Shown here one piece after another: positions 16,905 through 21,910 of a stretch of DNA of 21,910 nt; position 1 is the stretch's first letter; every line of letters begins with the position of its first letter. Under the pieces are notes generated by a model that was not told the DNA's origin, made no database searches, and saw only the letters and a list, made by a program, of their open reading frames with translations. Both the position numbers and the translations under genes were made by a program. Origin of the DNA: an uncultured Bacilli bacterium (GTDB taxonomy: Bacteria; Bacillota_I; Bacilli_A; RF39; UBA660); assembly GCA_944358275.1 (NCBI GenBank), contig CALVQZ010000153.1, positions 1 to 21,910 on the forward strand, read 5' to 3'.

Positions 16905-17559
16905 TATCATTACCTCCCTTAGACTTTTTTTGTTTTAAAATTTCACCTTTATAAATCCATACTTTTACGCCAATCTTACCAAATGTAGTATCTGCTTCTG
17001 ATGTAGCATAATCGATATCTGCTCTTATAGTGTGTAGTGGAGTTGTTCCTTCTGAGTAACCTTCACTACGCGCTATGTCAGCTCCACCTAATCTACCAGA
17101 AACTTTAGTTTTGATACCTTTAGCGCCAGCCTTCATTGTATTTCTTATTGCTCTTTTTTGTGCTACACGGAATGATGCTCTATTTTCTATTTGACGAGCT
17201 ATATTGTCAGCTACAATTTGAGCACTTAAGTCAGGATTTCTTATTTCCATGATAGATATTTGAACATTTTCAGTAGTTAACTTACAAAGTTCTTTCTTTA
17301 ATGCTTCTATTTCTTCTCCACCATGGCCAATTATAACACCAGGCTTAGCTGTATAAATTATAACTTCTGTTTTCTTTGGAGTTCTTTCGATAACTACATT
17401 TGAAACAGCAGCATCTTTTAACTTTTTGCTTAAATATTTACGGATCATAACATCTCTATTTAAGAATAAAGCAAAATCTTTCTTTGATGCATACCATTTA
17501 GAACTCCAGTCTTTATTTATACCTGTTCTAAGTCCGATTGGATTTACTTTTTGTCCCAT
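16879..17559 (-). CDS. rpsC: 30S ribosomal protein uS3
   Basis: From ATG at 17559 the protein is 226 aa, starting [20 protein letters not shown]. It has the KH domain with GHGG at 78-81, the [20 protein letters not shown] helix and [20 protein letters not shown] of the C-terminal domain. The longer frame from GTG at 17586 would run through the ribosome binding site AAAGGAGGAG, so it is rejected. The last residues, [16 protein letters not shown], form a Lys/Asn tail encoded in the overlap with rplP. uS3 forms the mRNA entry and helicase site. Confidence 0.96.
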   Translation of the reverse strand: MGQKVNPIGLRTGINKDWSSKWYASKKDFALFLNRDVMIRKYLSKKLKDAAVSNVVIERTPKKTEVIIYTAKPGVIIGHGGEEIEALKKELCKLTTENVQISIMEIRNPDLSAQIVADNIARQIENRASFRVAQKRAIRNTMKAGAKGIKTKVSGRLGGADIARSEGYSEGTTPLHTIRADIDYATSEADTTFGKIGVKVWIYKGEILKQKKSKGGNDNGTNTKKN

Positions 17560-17575
17560 GACTTCTCCTCCTTTA

Positions 17576-17908
17576 TTATTTTTCACTAACGACTATAGTA
17601 ACATGACTTGTTCTTCTGTCGTTTCTTCCCACATGTCCTCTTGAATCGAATATCATTCTTTTCATTACAGGACCTTCATTTACATATGCTTGTTTTATAT
17701 ATAATTTTTCATTATTTAAACCATTGTTATTAACTGCATTTGCAGCAGCGGACGCTACTACTTTTTCTACAACTCTAGCAGCTTTTTTGTTCATATTCTT
17801 AAGAATAGACATTGCTTCACTAACACTTTTTCCACGAATTAAATCTACAACTAATCTAGTTTTATCTGCAGAAATTCTAACGTTTTTAACGATTGCTTTT
17901 GCTTCCAT
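17576..17908 (-). CDS. rplV: 50S ribosomal protein uL22
   Basis: This 110-aa protein starts [20 protein letters not shown] and has the exit-tunnel hairpin region [19 protein letters not shown] and the end [12 protein letters not shown]. Its hairpin lines the constriction of the peptide exit tunnel with uL4. ATG at 17908 has GAGGAGGGAATTT upstream; the in-frame TTG at 17923 is part of that ribosome binding site and is rejected. Confidence 0.96.
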   Translation of the reverse strand: MEAKAIVKNVRISADKTRLVVDLIRGKSVSEAMSILKNMNKKAARVVEKVVASAAANAVNNNGLNNEKLYIKQAYVNEGPVMKRMIFDSRGHVGRNDRRTSHVTIVVSEK

Positions 17909-17923
17909 AAATTCCCTCCTCAA

Positions 17924-18193
17924 CTATTTTTTCTTGTTTTCACCATGTCCACCAAACTTACGAGTTAATGAAAACTCACCTAGTTTGTGTCCAACCATAT
18001 CTTCAGTTACATATACTGGAATAAATTCTTTACCATTATGTACTGCAAATGTATGTCCGATAAAATCAGGATAAATTGTTGAACGGCGAGACCATGTTTT
18101 AATTACTTCTTTCTTTCCAGTTTCATTTAATGTTTTAACCTTTTTTAGTAATCTACCAAATACATAAGGACCTTTTTTTAAACTTCTTGCCAT
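17924..18193 (-). CDS. rpsS: 30S ribosomal protein uS19
   Basis: This 89-aa protein begins [19 protein letters not shown] and has [20 protein letters not shown] and [16 protein letters not shown], the uS19 signature. It forms a pair with uS13 on the 30S head. GGAGGTGTTATAA precedes the ATG. Confidence 0.97.
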   Translation of the reverse strand: MARSLKKGPYVFGRLLKKVKTLNETGKKEVIKTWSRRSTIYPDFIGHTFAVHNGKEFIPVYVTEDMVGHKLGEFSLTRKFGGHGENKKK

Positions 18194-18205
18194 TTATAAC
18201 ACCTC

Positions 18206-19039
18206 CTATTTATCATTACGACGTTTTACAATAAACTTAGTTGAAGTTTTTCTATTCTTACGTGTTTTAAGTCCAAGTGCAGGTTTACCCCAAGGAGTCA
18301 TTGGTTGTTTTCTACCTATTGGAGCTCTACCTTCACCACCACCATGTGGGTGATCGTTAGGGTTCATAACAGAACCACGAACTGTTGGTCTAATACCCAT
18401 ATGACGCTTACGTCCAGCTTTCCCTAATTTAACTAATTCTTTATCTAAGTTTCCTACTTCACCTACAGTAGCTTTACAAACACCTAAAATCTTTCTTGTT
18501 TCACCACTTGTAAGTCTTATAAGTACATATGTACCTTCTCTACCAAGAATTTGAGCACTAGAACCTGCACTTCTTGCAAGTTGCCCTCCTTTACCTGGTC
18601 TTAATTCTATATTGTGAACTACAGTACCTACTGGTATATTCATAAGAGGTAATGAGTTACCTACTTTGATATCTGCATTTTCACTACTTACTATTACATC
18701 TCCTACTTTTAAACCATTTGGAGCTATAATATATCTTTTTTCACCATCTTTATAACTGATTAAAGCAATATTTGCTGTTCTATTTGGATCGTATTCAATG
18801 CTTGATACAACACCTGGAACATCTAGTTTGTTACGTTTAAAATCAATAATTCTATATTTTCTTTTAACTCCTCCACCACGATGTCTTACAGTAATCTTAC
18901 CTTGATTATTACGACCACTATTTTTCTTAACAGTAACTAACAAGCTTTTTAAAGGAGTAGTATTAGTAATTTCTTCATTAACTAAAGTACTCATTTTTCT
19001 TCTTGAACTTGTAGTTGGTTTATAATTTCTTACTGGCAT
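18206..19039 (-). CDS. rplB: 50S ribosomal protein uL2
   Basis: From ATG at 19039 the protein is 277 aa, the same length as in B. subtilis, starting [20 protein letters not shown]. It has the RNA-binding block [39 protein letters not shown] and the conserved [20 protein letters not shown], containing the His close to the peptidyl-transferase centre. ATG at 19045 is too near GGAGGGA. uL2 is required for subunit association and peptide bond formation. Confidence 0.97.
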   Translation of the reverse strand: MPVRNYKPTTSSRRKMSTLVNEEITNTTPLKSLLVTVKKNSGRNNQGKITVRHRGGGVKRKYRIIDFKRNKLDVPGVVSSIEYDPNRTANIALISYKDGEKRYIIAPNGLKVGDVIVSSENADIKVGNSLPLMNIPVGTVVHNIELRPGKGGQLARSAGSSAQILGREGTYVLIRLTSGETRKILGVCKATVGEVGNLDKELVKLGKAGRKRHMGIRPTVRGSVMNPNDHPHGGGEGRAPIGRKQPMTPWGKPALGLKTRKNRKTSTKFIVKRRNDK

Positions 19040-19054
19040 TTTCATTCCCTCCTT

Positions 19055-19336
19055 TTAAAGGTCAATCTTATTACCATTAACTAGAGTAACGATTGCTTTC
19101 TTATATTTGTTTGTCATACCTGTATAACGTCCAACTCTTTTCTTTTTTGGGTGAACATTTACAGTATTAACGCTTTTAACTTTTACGTTAAAAATCTTTT
19201 CGATTGCATCTTTAATTTGTGATTTATTTGCTTTTACATCAACTTTAAACACATATTTTCTTTCATCAGATGCGATATTTGCACTTTTTTCAGTTATAAT
19301 TGGTGCCTTAATAATATCTCTATAATTTGATAGCAT
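19055..19336 (-). CDS. rplW: 50S ribosomal protein uL23
   Basis: This 93-aa protein starts [19 protein letters not shown] and has the strand-helix block [22 protein letters not shown], the extended arm [20 protein letters not shown] and a final strand. uL23 docks trigger factor, SRP and SecY at the tunnel exit. Its ATG shares one base with the rplD stop (TAATG). The in-frame TTG at 19342 sits nearer GAGGAGGTG and cannot be fully excluded. Confidence 0.95.
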   Translation of the reverse strand: MLSNYRDIIKAPIITEKSANIASDERKYVFKVDVKANKSQIKDAIEKIFNVKVKSVNTVNVHPKKKRVGRYTGMTNKYKKAIVTLVNGNKIDL

Positions 19337-19962
19337 TAACAAAGCACCTCCTCAATAGCTTTAACAGCATCTTCAGTAACTACCATATTTTGATAACTAG
19401 TTACATCTAGAACATTAACTTCACTTGGAAGTACAACTTTAACACCTTGTATATTACGTGATGCTAAAATAACTTCGTCAGTTAATTCTGTAGTAACAAA
19501 TAATACTGAATTATCTAATTTAAGATTCTTCATAATATTTAGCATTTCTTTTGTCTTAGCACTTTCTAAATTTAAAGAGTCTAATATCATAAGTTCACTA
19601 TCTATTACTTTATAAGATAATGCTCCTTTTAAAGCTAATCTTCTTTCTTTCTTATTCATTTTCTTACTGTAATTTTTCTCAGTAGTTGGTCCAAATACAA
19701 TACCACCATGTCTTCATCGTGGCCTTCTTGTTGAACCTTGACGCGCATTACCAGCACCCTTTTGTCTCCATGGCTTTCTTCCACCACCAGAAACTTCTGC
19801 GCGTGTTTTTACACTATGAGTTCCTTGTCTTTTTGATGCTGTTGCTAAAACTATAGCATCGTATATAACTGCATCATTAGGCTCAATACTCCATACGTTA
19901 TCATTTAACTTTATATCCTTTACTTTTTCACCTTTAACATTTAAAACTGATATTTTAGGCAT
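19336..19962 (-). CDS. rplD: 50S ribosomal protein uL4, with an in-frame TGA at the conserved Trp codon
   Basis: uL4 folds on the 50S and sends a long loop into the exit tunnel. The frame from ATG 19962 (GGAGGAAGAA upstream) reads [16 protein letters not shown] and on to [20 protein letters not shown], then TRRPR, TGA (19714-19716, codon 83), and [10 protein letters not shown], and continues in the same frame to EEVLC and TAA, 208 codons in all. B. subtilis uL4 has Trp in the RxxW-R-GGG-VFGP context, so the TGA stands for Trp. The downstream half is fully conserved ([31 protein letters not shown]-like) and has no ribosome binding site of its own at the ATG 19659. Under table 11 this would be an 82-aa truncated protein; under table 4 it is intact. 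I annotate it as one gene. Confidence 0.9.
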
Positions 19963-20003
19963 CTTTCTTCCTCCTTTTCACAATAAATATTTCAAATTGC
20001 TAA

Positions 20004-20729
20004 TTATTCAGAAACTTCTTGTGATGTTTCAGTATTTTCTTCTGTTATATTTTCAGATACTTTTTCTTCATAAGATACTAATTCTGAAGGTTCATTTTTA
20101 GCTCCTGGATGTTTAATTGAAGTTTTAATGATAACAAAAGAATTTTTAGGTCCTGGAACATTTCCTTTAACTAAAATAACATTTTCAGCTGTATCTACTG
20201 CTACTATTTCAAGGTTTTGAATAGTAACTGTTTCACATCCCATATGACCTGGTAATTTCTTACCTTTAAATACACGCATTGGTCTTAGTGTTCCCATAGA
20301 ACCTACACCTCTATGATATTGAGATCCATGCCCCATTGGTCCACGTGATTGATTATGGCGTTTAATAACACCTTGGAACCCTTTACCTTTACTAGTTCCT
20401 GTAACATCAACTATTTCACCAGCTTCAAAGATATCGCATTTGATTTCTTGTCCTAGTTCATAATTGCTAACTTCTACACCTTTGATTTCTTTTAAGAAGC
20501 GCTTAGGTGCAGTATTTGCTTTTTTTGCATGACCCATTTCTGGTTTATTGCTATGTTTTTCTTTCTTAGAAGTAAATCCTAATTGAATAGCTTCATAACC
20601 ATCTGTTTCTTTAGTTTTAATTTGCATAACAACATTTGGTTCAACTGATACTACTGTAACAGGAATTAACTTACCATTACTAGCAAAAACTTGTGTCATA
20701 CCAATCTTTTTACCTAAGATTCCTTTCAT
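20004..20729 (-). CDS. rplC: 50S ribosomal protein uL3 with acidic C-terminal tail
   Basis: The 241-aa protein starts [20 protein letters not shown]. The central loop that nears the peptidyl-transferase centre is present ([16 protein letters not shown] at 115-130, then [12 protein letters not shown] at 135-146), as is [16 protein letters not shown] (189-204), where the B. subtilis protein nearly ends at about 209 aa. About 35 further residues follow, many of them Glu, Ser and Thr ([20 protein letters not shown]), an unusual acidic tail for an rRNA-binding protein. AGGAGGAAATATG marks the start, 8 nt after rpsJ. Confidence 0.96.
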   Translation of the reverse strand: MKGILGKKIGMTQVFASNGKLIPVTVVSVEPNVVMQIKTKETDGYEAIQLGFTSKKEKHSNKPEMGHAKKANTAPKRFLKEIKGVEVSNYELGQEIKCDIFEAGEIVDVTGTSKGKGFQGVIKRHNQSRGPMGHGSQYHRGVGSMGTLRPMRVFKGKKLPGHMGCETVTIQNLEIVAVDTAENVILVKGNVPGPKNSFVIIKTSIKHPGAKNEPSELVSYEEKVSENITEENTETSQEVSE

Positions 20730-20737
20730 ATTTCCTC

Positions 20738-21043
20738 CTATTTGTTTTCAATTTTTATATCAACACCACTAGGTAAATCCACTCTTGTTAATACTTCAAC
20801 AGTTTCCTTACTTGGATTATTGATTACAATTAATCTTTTATGCGTACGCATTTCAAATTGCTCACGAGAATCCTTATACTTGTGTACAGCTCTTAATATC
20901 GTAAACTTTTCGATTTCTGTTGGTAGTGGAATTGGTCCACTTATTTTTCCACCAGTTCTCTTAACTGCTTCAACGATTCTTCCAACTGCTTGGTCAAGAA
21001 CTCTGTGATCGTATGCTTTTAACTTAATACGTAACTGTGACAT
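20738..21043 (-). CDS. rpsJ: 30S ribosomal protein uS10 (NusE)
   Basis: This 101-aa protein starts [20 protein letters not shown] and has the conserved loop [18 protein letters not shown] and the final strand [12 protein letters not shown]. uS10 is a 30S head protein that also binds NusB and links transcription to translation. ATG at 21043 follows AGGGAGGATTAT; a longer frame to 21103 would begin inside the structured leader and is rejected. It is the first gene of the superoperon. Confidence 0.97.
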   Translation of the reverse strand: MSQLRIKLKAYDHRVLDQAVGRIVEAVKRTGGKISGPIPLPTEIEKFTILRAVHKYKDSREQFEMRTHKRLIVINNPSKETVEVLTRVDLPSGVDIKIENK

Positions 21044-21167
21044 ATAATCCTCCCTTCGCTTATATCTATGTATAAACTTGCTCCGTACAAATTCCCTGAG
21101 CACAAGTTTTAGTTATACAACTTAACCTCGTGTGTCAGCAACCTTGCACATCCAAACCACAACATAC
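21044..21167 (-). promoter_or_regulatory. Structured 5' leader of the S10 operon, candidate ribosomal-protein autoregulatory site
   Basis: About 125 nt separate the proximal promoter from the rpsJ start. On the minus-strand RNA, CACGAG (21132-21127) can pair with CUUGUG (21106-21101), and UCCGUA (21170-21165) with UACGGA (21087-21082) as an outer stem. The GCAAGGUUGCUGACACACGAGG segment resembles sequence I recall upstream of rpsJ in other Firmicutes; E. coli uses uL4 binding to its S10 leader, but no such binding can be shown here. The outer stem is complete only if transcription starts slightly upstream of the usual spacing from the -10. Confidence 0.45.
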
Positions 21168-21173
21168 GGAATA

Positions 21174-21202
21174 AGTATATCAAAGATTGCAGGAAATTGC
21201 AA
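21174..21202 (-). promoter_or_regulatory. Proximal promoter of the S10 operon
   Basis: On the minus strand, TTGCAA (-35, 21202-21197) and TATACT (-10, 21179-21174) are separated by exactly 17 nt. It is the promoter nearest to rpsJ and gives a leader of about 125 nt. Confidence 0.75.
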
Positions 21203-21229
21203 CTATAAATTTACGATTTTTGTAAAATA
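21203..21229. repeat. Copy A of a direct repeat pair (about 27 bp)
   Basis: This 27-bp stretch matches 21623-21650 at all but two bases and one inserted G. The shared core is ATTTTTGTAAAATA. The flanks also look related for a further 15-20 bp. It lies just upstream of the proximal rpsJ promoter. Confidence 0.6.
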
Positions 21230-21281
21230 CGTTAATTTTCATTTGGAATTCCGCTTTATTAAAAAAACGGCAATAAGTCTG

Positions 21282-21309
21282 ATTATAGTATAATGAAATG
21301 TAAAATCAA
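21282..21309 (-). promoter_or_regulatory. Distal minus-strand promoter (toward rpsJ)
   Basis: TTGATT (-35, 21309-21304) and TATAAT (-10, 21287-21282) have a 16-nt spacer on the minus strand. Transcripts would reach rpsJ after about 230 nt and pass through the proximal promoter. Its -35 lies inside one arm of the inverted repeat 21302-21345. Confidence 0.6.
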
Positions 21310-21345
21310 GGGCGAATGAAATGAGTTTATAAAACCCTTGATTTT
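21302..21345. repeat. Perfect 11-bp inverted repeat between two divergent promoters
   Basis: AAAATCAAGGG (21302-21312) is matched by CCCTTGATTTT (21335-21345) across a 22-bp gap. The similarity extends outward through both spacers and -10 boxes, so each arm is about 33 bp of near-mirror sequence holding one promoter per strand. Confidence 0.85.
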
Positions 21346-21365
21346 TAAATTTCATTGATTATAAT
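21338..21365 (+). promoter_or_regulatory. Plus-strand promoter divergent from the rpsJ promoter
   Basis: TTGATT (21338-21343) and TATAAT (21360-21365) have a 16-nt spacer on the plus strand, the mirror image of the distal rpsJ promoter. No gene lies downstream before the terminator at 21701-21727. Confidence 0.6.
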
Positions 21366-21622
21366 AAGTAACACAAACAAAGTCCATCTTTGTTTGTTAT
21401 CAATAGATAAATGCAGTTTTTAAACTCTTTACTATTCTAGTAATATTTAAAAAACGGCAATAAGTTTGAAAAACGGAAATAACCTCCGTATTTTTGTCGT
21501 GGAATAATTTATATAATTATTCGTTAAAATTAGAATTTTTATCAAGTTTATTTCCGTTTATCGTTATAAAAACGGTAATTAATATGAAAAAGAAAAAATT
21601 TCGTTAAAAAACGGAATTTAGT

Positions 21623-21650
21623 CTAAAAATTTGCGGATTTTTGTAAAATA
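21623..21650. repeat. Copy B of the direct repeat pair (28 bp)
   Basis: This is the partner of 21203-21229, in the same orientation and 420 bp away. It has one extra G and two base differences. The two copies bracket the segment with divergent promoters and A-tract/CGG motifs. Confidence 0.6.
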
Positions 21651-21700
21651 AGCAAAATTTCCTCGGAACTTAAACACTTTTCAAATTCAAAAATCTTGCA

Positions 21701-21727
21701 AACCATTATAAAATGGTTATTTTTTTT
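21701..21727 (+). terminator. Strong intrinsic terminator, plus strand
   Basis: AACCATT (21701-21707) pairs with AATGGTT (21712-21718) around the 4-nt loop ATAA, followed by A and eight T. The minus-strand reading lacks a T-run, so it acts on plus-strand transcripts. It insulates the transposase gene from upstream transcription. Confidence 0.8.
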
Positions 21728-21748
21728 GTCAAATTTTCAATTTTAGTA

Positions 21749-21777
21749 TTGCGTAAGTTACTCGTAATATGTATAAT
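21749..21777 (+). promoter_or_regulatory. Promoter of the transposase gene
   Basis: TTGCGT (21749-21754) and TATAAT (21772-21777) have an exact 17-nt spacer. The -10 lies 22 nt upstream of the transposase ATG. Confidence 0.65.
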
Positions 21778-21799
21778 ATAATCAAAGGTAGTTGATAAT

Positions 21800-21910
21800 A
21801 TGCGTAAAAATATTACTAAATCTAAAAATACGGAACATTATTCCATAATACAAGATATTAATAAAAATGGTAAAAGAACAACTTGTGTTTATGAAAACAT
21901 TGGTAATTAT
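21800..21910 (+). CDS. IS1634-like transposase, N-terminal 37 codons (cut by window edge)
   Basis: The frame begins MRKNITKSKNTEHYSIIQDI and runs to the window edge with NGKRTTCVYENIGNY. The pattern K-S-K-N-x3-Y-x-I-I-x-D followed by NGKRT and E-x-(I/L)-G is what I know from the start of IS1634-family (IS4-related DDE) transposases. AAAGGTAG lies about 10 nt upstream and a promoter precedes it. Only the N-terminus is visible, so whether the element is intact is unknown, and no left inverted repeat could be fixed. Its place upstream of rpsJ means the str operon genes (rpsL, rpsG, fusA, tuf), often located there, are not directly adjacent. Confidence 0.65.
   Translation, partial: MRKNITKSKNTEHYSIIQDINKNGKRTTCVYENIGNY

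Larger units (their letters stand above)
21372..21727 (+). ncRNA. Candidate non-coding RNA of about 355 nt, family unknown
   Basis: The stretch runs from the expected start of the plus-strand promoter to a strong intrinsic terminator and holds no ORF with a ribosome binding site. The RNA would begin with a perfect 10-bp hairpin (21373-21382 with 21388-21397). It contains several further short hairpins built from ACGG/CCGT arms (21474 with 21488, 21554 with 21575) and an 8-bp stem at 21597-21619. It does not match tmRNA, RNase P RNA or SRP RNA by eye. A weaker terminator-like hairpin near 21470-21493 could give a shorter product of about 120 nt. Confidence 0.3.

Noticed and set aside
17724..18074. 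116-codon open frame on the plus strand over rplV and rpsS
   Set aside because: It is a shadow of two well-recognised ribosomal protein genes.
19336..19659. Downstream half of uL4 as a separate gene starting at ATG 19659
   Set aside because: There is no ribosome binding site before that ATG, and conserved uL4 sequence ([10 protein letters not shown]) lies upstream of it in the same frame, back to the TGA.
19717..19731. Other codon reassignments known in uncultured Bacilli (AGG to Met, CGG to Trp)
   Set aside because: AGG encodes the expected Arg in uL4 (RRPR), and I found no in-frame CGG at a conserved Trp in the places I checked.
20738..21103. Longer uS10 with 20 extra N-terminal residues
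   Set aside because: The extension would start in the structured leader without a ribosome binding site, while AGGGAGGATTAT sits before ATG 21043 and gives the standard protein.
21261..21620. CRISPR array
   Set aside because: The repeated unit is short, imperfect and irregularly spaced, and there are no cas genes.
1..21910. tRNA or rRNA genes and an EcfS substrate-binding gene
   Set aside because: No cloverleaf with the T-loop signature, no rRNA sequence and no S-component-like membrane protein was seen on either strand.

Overview
The window is very AT-rich, low-GC DNA that looks like a Bacilli/Mollicutes-type bacterium. The evidence is the canonical Firmicutes-style S10-spc-alpha ribosomal superoperon, the zinc (C+) form of uS14, strong AGGAGG-type ribosome binding sites, the linked ecfA1-ecfA2-ecfT-truA cassette and a lipobox lipoprotein. 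The species cannot be named from the sequence alone.

Layout. 1-202 (-): N-terminus of a lipoprotein cut by the window edge. 313-510 (+): a DUF378 membrane protein. 536-3603 (-): ecfA1-ecfA2-ecfT-truA, an energy-coupling-factor vitamin transporter module with tRNA pseudouridine synthase, tightly overlapped and with its own promoter. 3713-3871 (+): a small Cys-rich DUF1540 protein. 4010-6140 (+): a two-gene operon of a 109-aa unknown and a 602-aa HECGH-type metallopeptidase of no recognised family. 6176-6925 (-): a short-chain dehydrogenase. 7017-21043 (-): rpsJ, rplC, rplD, rplW, rplB, rpsS, rplV, rpsC, rplP, rpmC, rpsQ, rplN, rplX, rplE, rpsN, rpsH, rplF, rplR, rpsE, rplO, secY, adk, map, infA, rpmJ, rpsM, rpsK, rpoA, rplQ, with rpmD missing. 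21044-21799: about 750 bp without a gene, holding two minus-strand promoters, a structured S10 leader, a divergent plus-strand promoter inside a large inverted repeat, repeated A-tract/CGG motifs, and a strong plus-strand terminator. 21800-21910 (+): N-terminus of an IS1634-like transposase with its own promoter.

The 29-gene block supplies ribosomal proteins, the Sec channel, adenylate kinase, Met aminopeptidase, IF-1 and the RNA polymerase alpha subunit. It reads as one transcription unit, from promoters upstream of rpsJ to an intrinsic terminator overlapping the rplQ stop.

The most striking observation is in rplD. A single in-frame TGA (19714-19716) sits exactly where uL4 carries its conserved Trp, and the rest of uL4 continues in the same frame to a normal C-terminus. 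TAA and TAG terminate every other complete gene except adk, whose TGA would be followed three codons later by TAA. Either UGA is read as Trp here (translation table 4, possibly at an early stage because the other roughly 25 Trp codons checked are TGG), or this is a read-through, nonsense mutation or sequencing error in an essential gene. Second is the non-coding region upstream of rpsJ, which has the parts of an undescribed plus-strand RNA gene: promoter, 5' hairpin and terminator.
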